A stretch of DNA of 64,000 nucleotides from Apostichopus japonicus (GCF_037975245.1 NC_092573.1:1853501-1917500); one strand, 5' to 3'; counted from the first letter of the stretch, positions 20,764 through 33,559 are shown. Notes: generated by a model from the letters alone, not told the origin. Numbers and translations: made by a program.

Positions 20764-23700
20764 GAAGGTTATATGATATGCTGAAATATTTCTTCATTTT
20801 TAGATGCATAAATCTAGCTAACATGCAAATTCTGGCATTGAATCCCAATGCTGAAACGACGATCACAGTATTACGTTAAAGTCCATGTGTAGGATCGATA
20901 AACTCACAACTTTAGTGTTAACTTCACAAGTTGCTTTGCTTTTATATGTGTGAGTTATGAAGAAGGAGCAATAACAGAGGCTATTTCAGACAGAGTCCAT
21001 TTTGAGGGACTCTTGGTATAATGAATAAATGTTTATCTTATTTTATGTATAAACTATGTATGTGATGGCAGAGTTTTTTGGGCCACGAGTACATACAAGG
21101 AATTGATAATATGCATAACACCATCAAAGTTACACACAGTAACATGCCTGCCTCTATCAATAGGTTGCTACACAATACTTTGCAAACAATAATTGCCTAG
21201 GTAGTTTATGTCAAGGGTTTGAAATCTCCATCTGCAGGCATTTGTGTTTCAGTTAGATGGTCGTAGTGAACTGGATGAATTTATACTTTATTTATACTTT
21301 TTGTGCAATGTTTAGGTTAGTGCAAGGTTTCCATAGCTCTTACTATAATATTAAGTTGTTTTATATCTACTGGTTTAACTTCAATACTTGCAGCTTTTCT
21401 TGTTCACAACATAATACCTCACCCCTATCCCCCCTCCTTCTGCCCCCACATGCATATGCACATAGGTACAAAACATATTGTTAGCTTGGTAACTTTTGTC
21501 ACAAATGTCTTATACCTGAAGAAAGTCTCTTACTTTCTCAAACTGAATATTAGCAGTTAATCAAGCAAGAAGGCAATCGATCAATCATTCAATCAATATG
21601 TATATAACAATGTCATATCTCAAGTAACAAGGGCTTCTTAGTTTCCAAGGATCGTGGGTGAAGCTTTGCAGTCTTAGTAATGGTAATATTAAGTATCAGC
21701 TAATAACATCTGTAAGTACTTTATGACCATTGGGCAAGGAGTGAAGGGGAGGAGAGGGTCTATTGACCGGAGATGAGAAACCAGATACCCTCCTCTTGTT
21801 TGGTAAAACATTTTACTATATGCACATACTGGGAGATCTCCCAAATATCATTTCTCCCAAGGGACCACCTCACCTGTTTACCAGAATTACCAATCACAAT
21901 GTCAGTTAACTTTTAAGGCTCTTTCCCCCAACCCAAAGAGGGTTCTTCATGCTGGGGACAAGTAACAATGCCTGTACATATTCCTGTTTGAATCTCTCAG
22001 ACAGAATTGTAATTTCAAAAATACCCAGAAATTACGTCGATTTATACCAAACCAAGAGTCTCAGCAGTAGAAGAGGCTGTGTTTAAATGTGTCAATAACA
22101 TCAATCTATGAAAAGTCAATGGGGTTGAAAAGAAACAGTGGTTTGCACACCTCTTATTGGCTAATTGGTGTCATGTGACCACGCATTGCAGCCACTTTGT
22201 AGTGTATCTTATAAACTTTTAATAATCTTCACAAGATTCAGAAGACTGTGCTAATGTAAGAATGAATATGTAACAGATGCCAGAATGAATATGTAACAGA
22301 TGCAGGAGCTATCTTCTGTCAGTAATGCAATCCTTCATTTCTATGTTGTGTCAACAGCCTTAAATGCTTTTGTAAGAAAACAACATGCTGAAAACTAAAA
22401 GAGTATTTTTATGTACTATATTTTAGTAAATTTGTGTTAGCAATTAGCAGATAGCATCTGTTTAACAAGTATAAAATTAACTTGTTTTTTTTTCTCCATA
22501 TAAGGTTATTAATTGTAGTATTGCTGTTGTTTGTTACAGGACCTGTTTTCATGGTACAAGAATTTTGTGCTTAATTGCAGAATATCCCTCAAGTCTTGAA
22601 TCTCACAGACTATGATCGGAATTCCTTATAGTAAACGATGTATCATCGTTCTCAAAAAGCCCGGAGTGTGTGTGAGTAGCAGGGTATTCTGCAATTGCTC
22701 CAAATATTGCTGTCTGCGAATAGAAGGTTGTATAAACCGACTTTTAAGTCGAATGAATGTTTGCTACTAATGAATTGCTACTCTAGAGAAGTGATGATGC
22801 AAAATATTGTAACAAGTCGAAAAATGAAAAACAAAGAAAAACAAACAAAGAAACGATTAGACATTTTACAAATGGGATGAAAGGTATCCTTGATTCATTA
22901 GCAATACAGTACAAGCAAGAGCCATAATTAACCTACAAGGATCTGTGTTTATGAATTAACATGTGTAGAGACCGACCCGGCTTGATGGTTTGCTCCGAGC
23001 ATGATTTCCAACCACTTTAATAATTGAGCTTTCAGTGGGTTAATGGTTGAATCTATCAAAAACAAAAATGATATTAAATAGTCACCTGCATTAGTATATT
23101 TTTAAAATTTTTTATCACATGTCACATAACGAAACAGCTTTAATGGGGTTAATGACTAACTTCTCAAAAGTGGTATTACATTGCAACCTGCATTTAAATG
23201 GTCTTTAAAACAATTTTTTTTTTTATGTCTGTCAAATATTAGGAATGCATGTTTTTGTCCTTTGAAAGTAGTATTAGTTTTGTCTATTCAGGAACTCTCT
23301 TGAGAAAGGTCAGGGTAATTTATAACTTGTTGAATGGGTCATATTTGTGTATTAGGCAAAATACATTCCAACTGTTCATTTGGTGGAGAATGTCAGCATT
23401 TAGTTTCATTGTGATAGTAGAACAGTACTGCAGTGGAAAGAAGTATATTTATATATATATATATGCATTTTCTGTTCCAATATTTAAAACAAAAGTAATA
23501 AAATCATTAATTTATCTGTGAAACAGCAGATTTCATTGCTTGTGACAATATATATAAATATATATCTCAAATATGAAAATTTAGTTCTCATTTCCTCTTT
23601 GATCATTAGTATAGTATAGCAGCAACCCATGCCCCCTCCCTCCCTCACCCACCCTCCCCCCTCCCTCACCCACCCCAACCGGACAGACTGGCATTAATTG

Positions 23701-24244
23701 TGAACCAGCTCAGTGATCCAACCTGCGGTGCTATGGCCTTGAAAAAAGTGGGACATTATGCGGAGTGCTAGATAAGAAACAAAAGAGAAGTCAATACTTT
23801 TAATGGTAAAAGAAGAAACACAACTTCCATAATTCATCCATGGGTATTACTGGATTATGACTTGTACAACTGCTGACCTCCCCACCCTCCCCCACCCACA
23901 CCCCACAACAGGCCACCACCTTCACCTTCAAGACCTTCCACGTGAGCATTACTGACATGCTCAAGATGAAGACTTATGTTTATTTATTAAAGGGTATGAA
24001 AGATATAAGACAATATCTAAGTCTTTTGCACCCTTTCTTGTCTGGTATTACAAGTAGCTGTAGATAAGCATAGAAACAACTGTCCTACATTACAAATGAG
24101 TATTGTTGCTCCGACAACATAGGCACGCTGTACCTCTGTGTCCTAGGCGTTGCTTTATGCACATTGTTAGCACAACTCATTGTCTCTACCATTTTGAACT
24201 CCAGCATAATATTTCATGACATTAAGTACTGCACTTTTGTAAGA

Positions 24245-24430
24245 AAAGTCACCCAAACTAGAGCCCAGACGTGAAAGGCAAACGACTTTGAGACTGTAAC
24301 CATGTGATTATGACAGAGTTAAGTGAAGTATCATGATTTCATATGACAGGGAATTTAAACCTAGTTGACTCTTAATGTTGATGAGCAATCTACGCTGTGT
24401 ATTGGATATTGATTATCTCAAAAGAACAGA
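24245..24430. repeat. Dispersed repeat, copy A (see 30330-30560)
   Basis: CAAACGACTTT, GAGACTGTAACC, GTGATTATGAC and the later GATGAGCAATCTACG block occur in the same order at 30330-30530 with small indels. It is an unclassified interspersed repeat. Confidence 0.5.
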
Positions 24431-25154
24431 CACCACTAATGACCGTAGCCAAAAGGCCGAGAAGCATCATGATGACATTGTTATATCTTTAATAGAAGAT
24501 TTCTGTTAATTCTTTTGAAAAACAAATATTGACACTCGGATAAGAGACCTTCCTCATTTGTACAGCTGATGTACACTAGCCAATCCAGTTTGCATATAAG
24601 AATCAGGGCTACAGTTGGTATTGTAATTGACTTTCCTATAAATTATCAGCTTATTGTTTTCTTTTTACACAAGTGGAATGTTTGTATAAATAAATATTGA
24701 AAAAGTAAACGTGAGTGATTTTTGAAAGTATATTCAGAAGAATTTTGGCCTGCCGTCTTGACTCATCCCATTATATAAATCATAACTACAATATGAAATG
24801 TTCCTTGAAGGTAATGAGGGCGGTATTGAAGAACTTAGCATGGATAGACTCCCAGATGTGTGACCTGGTTAATTCACTTTGGCTTCAGCTTTGAGTATGA
24901 CGTTTCTGTATGCTGCCGTGTTGGACAAATCTAACCCTCATTTAGTCATTACCAACTTTGCGATCTGTGTCATTGTCGACGTTTAAATCCATAGTCCCCA
25001 TCACAGTTTTGAGAGGTCGGTTAGAGTGACTCCATAGTTTGCCTTTTTGGGAAACCAGAAATTGACGTTTTCTCTAGCTGAGAGTTATCCAGGATAAAAT
25101 ATCTGTCTGCTCTTCAATAATGATTTCAAAAAGAGTAAAACATGTATGTCAAGT

Positions 25155-25255
25155 CTATGGTTTGAAGAGATTGAAACCTTCAGCTAGTGTGAATCTTAGA
25201 GACCAGAAGAGCTTCTCTGGACTTGGAATATCCTCCCATTTAGTCCATTGCCAGC
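25155..25255 (-). CDS. NUDT15-like exon 3
   Basis: This exon of 33 codons follows the acceptor TTCTACACAG and stops with TAG at 25157-25155. It encodes [10 protein letters not shown] and [18 protein letters not shown], matching the NUDT15 C terminus (WEWVPWEEL-type). Phase agrees with exon 2. Confidence 0.9.
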
Positions 25256-26748
25256 CTGTGTAGAAACAAAAAGTCACAGAAATATGGGTATGAGGATCTT
25301 AAAAGCAGAACTTTTTTAATCACTTGATTTCCATCATTTCTTATTTATCCTATTAAATGCTCAGATAACAATGTTGTTATATGTTTTGACTTCTTTTAAT
25401 GGATCAATCAAGTTTCCTTTCAATACAGTAACTAAACTTTTAAAATTTGCATTTTACACTAAATTAATCCTGATATAATGGAAAAGCATTTGGGCAATAT
25501 AAGCAGTAGAATCTAATTTATTAATTACTCTTTCACATGTCAAATGTCTTTCCTTTAAAATTTACACCTCCCCCCCCCCCCTGACACACACCATTTCATT
25601 AAAAAACTTAAGGATATACTCAGTGAGGTTGACAGCACATAGTTTGTATGAAATCTGAACAATGTGTCTAGTTTTTGCCTGTCTAGCATATTCTTCATAG
25701 CATGCCAAAGCTGTCATTTACTTCATTGAAGCTTTTCTAGCCTTGGAGAGGGGGAAGGGGAGGGCAGGAAGGGGGGGGGGTTGGTTTTGTATATCATGCA
25801 CACTTTGAAGAGTCTTAAAAGAAGCCAACAACAGGTATGGTGATGTCATTCCTACCTTCACATTTGTCTGGTTCTGTATTCTCAGGCTCTTCTTTGTAAG
25901 AACTGTCAACCTCTCCTTTCATGAAAATTGTCACATAGTGATATTTTGTTGGTCTGTTGACTGCATTATTTACATGTGCAAAGGAGACCTCCTTCAGTTT
26001 TAACCCAGTCTCTTCCATTGTTTCCCTTCTTCCACATTCTTCCCAAGATTCTCTGTGAACAGAACAAAACATGCTATTCAAGTAGACCTATGTCAATATA
26101 ACTATTGCTTGTACAAATATGTAGCCTAGGACCCTCTTTTACCTAGTTTACAGGGCAGCCTTTCCTACCTGGTACTCTGCCTACCTGGTACTCTATACCT
26201 AGTAAAGGCTATACACTATACTTGGCAATTAATAAAAGATATTTGCACATAAATGCACCTGACATTTGTCTGGAGGTGCCGCAGTATTAGCAATGTGCTG
26301 CACTGAGGTTACACTAACATGGTCTACTTTGACAGGATTTGTAACTCAGGTTAAACTAGTAAAAAGTTAATTTTGGCTCAATTAGTAATAGTACTAGTAT
26401 ACACTAGTAGGCTTTGCATTCACCCTAAAGGGCCTTAAGCAATTCTTACCCAAATTCAAGATGGCCACCTGGCAGGGCATAGAGTCCTGATCCAGTACTA
26501 TTTTTTCTCTTCCCAAGTAATATGCACTCTGGATACTTTGGGCTTGTGACAAATACGCCGACCCCAACACCAGGCCGTGGAAACTTGTCTTCTGCATCTT
26601 CCAACTTGGGTCTTTTATTTAGGCCTGCGTGTGCATTTGAACTCGACGATTCCATTTTAGAACTTATGCCTATAAGGCTATGATATGAATGCCTTTTCGT
26701 AAAAGTTAAGAGATTGCTAATTAACGACTTGGAAAGAAGAACAATCAT
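25155..26748 (-). CDS. NUDT15-like: NUDT15-like Nudix hydrolase (3 exons)
   Basis: On the minus strand, 26748-26450, 26052-25856 and 25255-25155 join to 198 codons plus stop with GT-AG junctions and matching phases (2, then 1). The product has [20 protein letters not shown] and the full Nudix signature GX5EX7REUXEEXGU, starting GHLEFGE and ending RETMEETGL across the first intron. It continues with [20 protein letters not shown] and a C terminus with EKLFWSLR. This order matches NUDT15 (MTH2), which hydrolyses nucleoside triphosphates such as oxidised or thiopurine dGTP forms. A second in-frame ATG at 26655 (aaaATGG context) would give the usual length. The upstream ATG adds 31 residues rich in Ser, Leu and basic residues. 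No polyadenylation signal was located with confidence. Confidence 0.92.
25856..26052 (-). CDS. NUDT15-like exon 2
   Basis: The acceptor is CTGTTCACAG and the donor GTAGGAAT. The exon completes the Nudix box ([17 protein letters not shown]) with all catalytic Glu positions present, then VTIFMKGEV and [10 protein letters not shown]. Confidence 0.92.
26450..26748 (-). CDS. NUDT15-like exon 1
   Basis: The donor GTAAGAAT follows codon-split GG of the Nudix box. The exon encodes the N-terminal extension, [11 protein letters not shown] and GHLEFG. Starts are possible at 26748 or 26655. Confidence 0.88.
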
Positions 26749-27179
26749 GCCTTCAACACAGCCTAGGCTAAGTTACACTCACTGTTACGTTATTCGTTCA
26801 GCTGACTACTGCTCAACGTTCAAAGCGTATAGTGGATTTAAAATGCACAGATCAAATACTTGATGTCCGCATAAATAACAAAGAGCAAGAGTCAATAAGT
26901 GAATTGACCTAATTCTAGCAAGGAAACCCCTCGGTGTGTAGGCATACTACGCCTTCATGACCCTAGACCATATAAAACATTTGACACTTGAATCAAAGAT
27001 ATTTCAACTATCTTGCTTGAATGTGGAATTCGCGCAATTAGTTTCCCGCCATATTGACTTAAGGCTGCATGGAAGTAATTATTTCACTAATAGCTTACTG
27101 ACTTTACCATGGAATGACGTAACTTCGTCTTCGTCTGCGTTACGGTGACACATCCGCAAAAAGGGACAATATCTCACCA

Positions 27180-28455
27180 CCCACGTCAAGAGAGTAAATA
27201 GTTAAATCTGGCACGAGTACTGATATGAGTGACAGGATTCACAGACCCACTGGAACTACTAATGAGGTCTGAAGGCAGACTATTCCAATCCCTAATTGTA
27301 TTTGTAAGAAAACTATACTTATAGCAATTGGTACTGGCATACAATTGGCAGAAATGCATATCGTGCATGTTCCGACTCCTACGCAGAGGCTTCCTTAGGC
27401 AGTCAATAAGAATCTGAGCCTGACCATGGATGCCCTTAGCAAATAAGATGATTCTACTTTGCCTGCGCCTCTCTGCCAAGGGCACCAGGTTTAGGTCCCG
27501 TAAAAGAGATGAGACAGAGCCAGGCTCTCTTGAATAATCTGAAGCGATGAAACGGGCTGCACGCCTCTGAATGTTTTCGAGGTTGTGCTGCAAGAAAGCT
27601 TGGTGGGGATCCCAGACACGGAACTGGCATATTCCAATACTGGCAGGAGGAGACCTTTATACGCAGCCAATTTTGCATCCTTCGAACAAGGGGATAAGTT
27701 TCTACGAAGAACTCCCAATATCCTATTGCCTTTGTTACACACATTTTGAATATGCTTTCCCCGGTTGAGATCTGAAGTGATATGAATACCCAGATATTTA
27801 ACACAATCAACCTTAGCCAAGTGAACCCCATTGAGCATGTAATTGAAAATCACAGGTTTCCTCTTTCTAGTAATGGTCATAATGTTACATTTCACCGGCT
27901 GGAAACTCATGCCCCAATCTTTAGCCCATTGTCCTAGTATATTAATATCTTCCTGAAGTTGATGACCATCACTGACATCATCGATAACCCGATAACAGAC
28001 ACAGTCATCAGCGAACAGTCGGACACCAGAAGAAACAGCATTACCAATATCATTTATATAGGCCAGGAAGAGAATGGGTCCCAAAACTGACCCTTGAGGA
28101 ACACCGGAAGTAATCTTAGAAGGATTAGACCTAGACCCATTGACAACAACCGACTGCTCTCTATCACTCAGAAAAGCATCCACCCAGCAGAGAACCTGAT
28201 GTGAAACACCCATAGTGTACAGTTTAGATTTCAATAATTCGTGAGGAACAGTGTCAAAAGCCTTCTCAAAATCAAGGATGAAGACATCCACTTGCTTTCT
28301 TTGGTCAAGGGAGGAGGCCCATTCGTTGATGACAGAAACAAGCTGGGTCTCGCAGCTATGGTATTTCCTGAATGCATGCTGTTTAGCAGTCAAGATGTTA
28401 TTATTCTGGAAATGCTCCATGATATTAGAACTGATTATGTGCTACGCAACAGAGT
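27180..28455 (-). pseudogene. 5'-truncated, frameshifted LINE reverse transcriptase
   Basis: On the minus strand the frame from 28420 to about 27491 encodes a reverse transcriptase core: DFEKAFDTVPHE, SGVPQGSVLGPILFLAYIND and FADD, then CVKYLGIHI. A shift near 27595 moves to a second frame ending near 27186 with RRAARFIASDY and an RDWNSLP motif. These are typical of CR1/jockey-like LINE C termini. No endonuclease is present, so it is a 5'-truncated dead copy. It differs in family from the intact LINE at 3395. Confidence 0.85.
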
Positions 28456-28777
28456 TTGAATTCTTCGAATAAATTTTAATACCATTAAATTCGATAATAG
28501 TTTCGATCTCTTTTGTAGAAACAAAATCAAAAGTACGTAACAATGTACGTACAGAATGGAATAAAGAACGAACAAATCAAACTCAATTATAGCCAAATAA
28601 AAATAAAACACGCCCTCGTATTCACTGTGTATTACTCAAACTCGAATTTCTTTGGATCAAAAGAAGACACCCCTTAAATTGTTTCATCCAATGAACATTT
28701 TGAGTAATTAAAAATTACAATCAACACAAAGTATTTCTACTTTTATCTCAACCTGCTTGCAGCAAATATTTTATGGT

Positions 28778-28778
28778 A

Positions 28779-28820
<42 letters not shown>
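28778..28820. repeat. AT microsatellite
   Basis: (TA)n interrupted once by CATATA. It is a simple repeat. Confidence 0.85.
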
Positions 28821-30329
28821 CGGTTGAATTGTAGTGAGTTGAAAAATCCAGAACAGTGAAAAAACTTCCAGCCCCACCGGGATTCGGTAAATTAGAGTAT
28901 CGGCATGGAACTTTCAACTTTACCTACATCTTTCTTTATATTTCATGGTATACGTTCAATTAGTTCATCTCACATCACTAAATTTTGTAGCATCACTAGA
29001 CCTATAAATCTCATCAGTTGAGCGATTCTAAAGCAGAAGTTAGACCATAACCTCTATATTTCTTGCGTACGATAGCCTACAGAGAGACATCTCAAAACTA
29101 AAGTTGTTTAAAGAACATTCCAACTGATGTTTCGAAGAAGAAAACTGTATGACATTGTGGCTAGATTTCTGATCTGTTTTAGGATAACTATATATATTTG
29201 CAGGTTTGCGGGTATTTTTCACTAGTTTAAATATGAGTGTATACCAATTGGTCTTAAGCACACTTTAAACTATTTCTGGAGGTGAGAAATAATAGCCTTA
29301 TCGGTATTGGTGATCCACACCACTTTCCCAACTCAGAGAAATATACATTTACAGGTTATAATTCAGCAATATGCGTGGTGAGATTTTGATTCACCCCAAC
29401 CAGTCATGCGATGTAACGCTCAGTGCAACTGAATCCCCTCTGGTGAGAAGAAGGTATACGTACGCCACAAGGCACGAAATGCAATGCTCTTTCATGAGGC
29501 CTGGGAAGTGAGGGCCGGTAGAGGCCGTTGGGGGGGGGGGGGGGAGGGGGTAACAGAGTCTTCTACTTTCACGAGGCCTATTTAATCATCTACAAACTTA
29601 TTAGCGGGAATCTTTGGGTTGTTATCATAACATTACCACCCTTTAAAACAAACGCTGAATTGTCCACTCCAACAGAGGAACCATAGTTTTGTTGCTGATA
29701 AGAGTCAACGGAAATAAAAAGTCGAAATTCCGGAAGTCGGATAACCTGTTACTTGCTCAGGATGAAAGCTGTCGTTCCAGTAAACCTTTGACCTAAATAG
29801 GATTATTTCCGGTGTATAGTTTCTATACAGGTGCTTTTGTGTACACGGTAACAATTCATAAAGTCACCTTGCTTAAGGATTGTCCTGCGTACTACGACAT
29901 AGCCTACTGGTGCACCCTACATACGATTACTTTATGAGTTGCTCGTTAAAATGAGATATTTTAAATCATAGATGAAAAAAGTAGATGTCTACAATTATGT
30001 GAAGCTATCTATGTGTCGTTCCAACATATCTGATTTAGAAAATATATTATTTCAAGACATTTAAAATGATTTTGAAATATCTCGAATCAAAGGCCGTCTT
30101 GAAACGAACCTTTGAAAGTAAATCTGCAATTACATGTTTCTATATATCTTTATATCGTTTCAACATATGTAATATGTACACGTTTCATATTATCGAGGTA
30201 TTTGAAATTAGTTAGAGGTGTCTCTGACGAAGTTGTAGATAGATAAAAAATAAATCTTGATTTAAATTCAAATAATGGTACTGTTTGAAGCAAAACAAAA
30301 CAGTCATCCCAATATTGATCCTGGCCTAG

Positions 30330-30560
30330 AAAAACAAACGACTTTGATCCCCCTCTAAAGGCCAGTCCCCTATTACCTCGGAGACTGTAACCGAAGTGAT
30401 TATGACGGTGTTACATCACGTGAGATATCGTGAGTCCATTTGAAAGGGAAAATAGATACTATACACATGATCTTGGTTCAAGGTTGGTGAGCGATCTGCT
30501 AATGTACTGTGTAGCTTAAATAACATGTACTACATTCAATTCCCTTTAGACATACATTTG
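30330..30560. repeat. Dispersed repeat, copy B (see 24245-24430)
   Basis: It shares the ordered blocks CAAACGACTTT, GAGACTGTAACC, GTGATTATGAC and GTGAGCGATCTGC with 24245-24430. It has an extra CCCCTCTAAAGGCCAGTCCC segment. The class is unknown. Confidence 0.5.
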
Positions 30561-30966
30561 ATTTCTCATGTGTCGATTTCTCATGCATTTCTCATGTATC
30601 TAAGTTAACTATTTAACATTATTTTCTAACACATCACCAACACCAGTTGATAGCCGAGCAATTAACAGGACGAAAACATATCAAAGTTCGGCTTTTTTAG
30701 ATCTTAGAAAGTCAAATCAATAAGTATACGCTTTACTATACCGATGTAAATTGACCTGAAGAATACTGAGGTTTTCAGATTCATTTTCGAAAATTCGTTC
30801 GTTCATTTTGTATCTTTGTTTTCCATCATCGACCAGTCGTTGCGGAAATACCAATGTAAAGAACAGACGAAAAAGGCTAGTACAAACTAAAGTAGAAATT
30901 GCGCTCGTATATCAACCATACACGATCGGACGCTTCGCGACGTAAACAAGGATGGGAAAATGATAA

Positions 30967-31008
30967 ATTGGCGCCAATCGATACTGCACGGAGAATATTG
31001 GCGCAAAA
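30967..31008. promoter_or_regulatory. Paired E2F-like GGCGC sites
   Basis: ATTGGCGCCAAT (30967-30978) is a 12-base palindrome, and ATTGGCGCAAAA follows at 30997-31008. Both resemble the E2F core TTGGCGC. There is no adjacent gene, so a regulatory role is speculative. Confidence 0.2.
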
Positions 31009-31009
31009 T

Positions 31010-31610
31010 ACCCAATCAATTAGAAACATTTATATAGCGCTGATATCAACAACAGTTGTTCAAAGGCACTAAAAGACAGTTTTTATGAAAGTAATTGTAA
31101 TACACTTGTTCAAACAGATAACATTTGAGCAGTTTCTTGAATATGTCAACAGTCTGACCATTCTTGATGTAGAAGAGCGTTCCATTGTTTAGGACTGCAA
31201 CATGGGAATGACCGATCGGCAAGTGACAAACTGTGAGTTTTGGGTACAACAAAATGAGGTGAAGATGTACATATGATCTGAGCTGTTTGCGTGATGGTTG
31301 TAGCTGAAGTAAGTCCGATTGTAAGATGGAGATTGTTCATGGTAAACTTTATACACAAGACGAAGAAGAAGTACTTTGAACTTGATACACAGTCGTAATG
31401 AGAGCCAGTGAAGAGCAATGACTTCTTGTGTGATAAAGTCATATTTCTTACGCCTGACAATGATACGAGCAGAGGGATGATTTGTAGTTTAGTGATGAGT
31501 GATTTATTAAAATTAATCAAGAGGCTGTTGCTATAAAGGCCTAGCCTATGTATGCAATTGAAGTGTATGTATGCAATTGAAGTGTCGGTCAGTGATATTA
31601 CGTGCATATC
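31010..31610 (-). pseudogene. Decayed LINE 3' end
   Basis: On the minus strand the text FVVPKTHSLSLADRSFPCCSPKQWNALL, split by a frameshift from DIFKKLLKCYLF, matches the usual last segment of CR1/L2-type LINE ORF2 (RSF.V.AP..WN.LP....FK..LK). It is followed by a 3' UTR containing AGCGCTATATAAATG, common at such LINE ends. No catalytic domains remain. Confidence 0.65.
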
Positions 31611-32333
31611 AGCATGTTACGACAGAGACAGGTGCCGCATAGTGCTTGTAATCAATACCTTTCCGTAATGGAGTAACGATAAATCACTTTCTCACGAGGG
31701 ATTTTGTCACTTATGACGAAGTGGATATGAGCGATTATTAATCAGGTGACCTCTCATGTGAGCGAACTCGTCGTCGTGGACAATAATCAATCAGCGAGTA
31801 TGCGATTACATTAAGTGAATTTGTTTACATCACGTGAAGCATTTCTAATGGTGAATAATTGAGCATAATCATATTCAAGATATCATTGAATAAACTGATG
31901 AAATCGTAGATACTTTGACGATATCATGAAAACAAAGTAAAACGGTTTCCGAAAGAAGAAAAAAACCGGTTTCAGCGTAAGAACGGTTAGTCGATTTTCT
32001 CGTCGTATACTGCTAGCAGGTTGCATAATCGCTCGTGGTCAATAGTACCATGCACGAGAAACCACAAATGGCTTTGCGGTTTGCCTTTATTACAGGACCG
32101 TGATCAAGGACAGGCAATCCTACGTGATCAGACGGAACTGTTTCAATGTGTATCATATAGCATTGATCTGAAAATAAAGTAGGTCTTTTGCTTGTGTTCA
32201 AGATATTTGTGGCTTTCAGTTTATTTTAAAGATGAATGATCTTATACATAGGGCGAGAGCGTTATAGTCATATCAATTAAAGCAGCAGCTTTCTGAGTTG
32301 AAATTGACAACATAAAATATTTCAACTGCTATA

Positions 32334-32739
32334 GTCCATAGCATAGGCGTAGGAGCCTAATTTGACTTGGGGGGGGGGGGGGGGCTGTAACGACTTGCCC
32401 GAAAAATATAACCAAAGTTTTTCGCGCGCTCCGCCCGCGTTGAACACGTTAATGTGCATATCATATAGGCATTCATCGGTTATTACATCACATGCCAATA
32501 ACATACTATCATTTTCCGTGTTATTACCCTTCCATATTGGTTATAACTATTGGGGAAGTCGTTACAACAATAACGATAATAATAATATCAGTTTAACCAT
32601 TGAAAAACACACTACAAATTATTATTCTTTCAGTAGGTGCCCGAAAAATTCTCAGCATATTAATATACTTTCACCAAAAAAAATTGGGTTGGGGGCTGCA
32701 GCCCCCCAGCCCCCCGCCTCCTACGCCTATGGTCCATAG
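32334..32739. mobile_element. 390-bp TIR element (MITE) with 8-bp target duplication
   Basis: The element spans 32342-32731. It begins CATAGGCGTAGGAG and ends with the reverse complement CTCCTACGCCTATG. Both ends are flanked by GTCCATAG (32334-32341 and 32732-32739), an 8-bp target-site duplication. It has no coding capacity. The interior holds long G and C tracts next to each TIR that could pair. An 8-bp duplication is typical of hAT or P-type transposases; the superfamily is not proven by the TIR. Confidence 0.8.
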
Positions 32740-33133
32740 CCTAACATCCTATATCAAAATGACTCTGTCATTAGTCTGTCCAATCACGTATCATTTCAAG
32801 TATAGTGATTGGAAGTTAACTTAGTCCAATTTGTGGGGGGGGGGGGGGGTTTTGAACATTCTTTTACATGTGTTTTATAATTTTACTATAATTGGTGTCC
32901 GGCCAAACTAAACGTCGATGATTAAATCAAATTCATTAACTACTCGCCCAGTTTCGTTTCATTTGATGATTAAGAAAATCTTGAAGGGTGTCTTATATTG
33001 GTTAGATTGCAATCTTGTAGAAGCAAACTAAAGATGCTCTTTGAAGTATTTCCGACCGAATGGTATATTGTGTAATGAAGTAGACCTTATATACTATACA
33101 TTAAAACTACGCTACCGTAGTTCCTTGACGGGC

Positions 33134-33548
33134 TGCCAGTGAGCAGGGGGATATGAAGCTTTCAACAAGTGGGGGGGGGGCGAGCACAACATCAGAGGGG
33201 CACATTCTCATTCCACAACCACCACTCGTTATGCTAAATACCGATACACACCGGCCACATCCCTTAAATATATATGATGTGTTAGTATGCTATCAATACC
33301 ATTTATTGAGATTGTTTACTGCTACTAAAAGATATGAGATGCCATTTTAAAAATAGCAGGTACAGACTAAAAATTAATAATTAAAATAAAGTATTAAATT
33401 AACAAAAGCTGAAGATATCCAAAAGACAGTTCTTCATCAAAGTGGCACAGCTTATTTGCCAGTAGGGCACATTTTCTATTTTTGGAAAAAAAGTGTAGGG
33501 GGGGGGCACGTGCCCCCAGTGCCCGGCTCCTACCCCCGTGCCAGTGAG
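33134..33548. mobile_element. Candidate 395-bp insertion with 10-bp flanking repeat
   Basis: TGCCAGTGAG occurs at 33134-33143 and again at 33539-33548. The enclosed segment starts CAGGGGGATATG and ends GGCTCCTACCCCCG. The right end shares GTAGGAGCC (reverse strand) and an adjacent poly-G/poly-C block with the element at 32342. It may be a distant relative. The TIR match is poor, so the call is tentative. Confidence 0.4.
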
Positions 33549-33559
33549 TCCGTATAGTC

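Larger units (their letters stand above)
19560..25154. other. Intergenic DNA without supported genes
   Basis: No ORF here has a recognisable domain or convincing splice context. Visible structures are a 45-bp two-unit repeat at 20673-20763, a short duplicated motif (GAATGAATATGTAACAGATG, near 22262), purine/pyrimidine tracts near 23630-23680 and a dispersed repeat near 24245-24430. Confidence 0.5.
28470..31005. other. Intergenic DNA without supported genes
   Basis: No coding region is recognised. It contains an AT microsatellite (about 28778-28820), a poly-G tract near 29530, a dispersed repeat near 30330 and a symmetrical GGCGCC-containing site near 30967. Confidence 0.5.
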
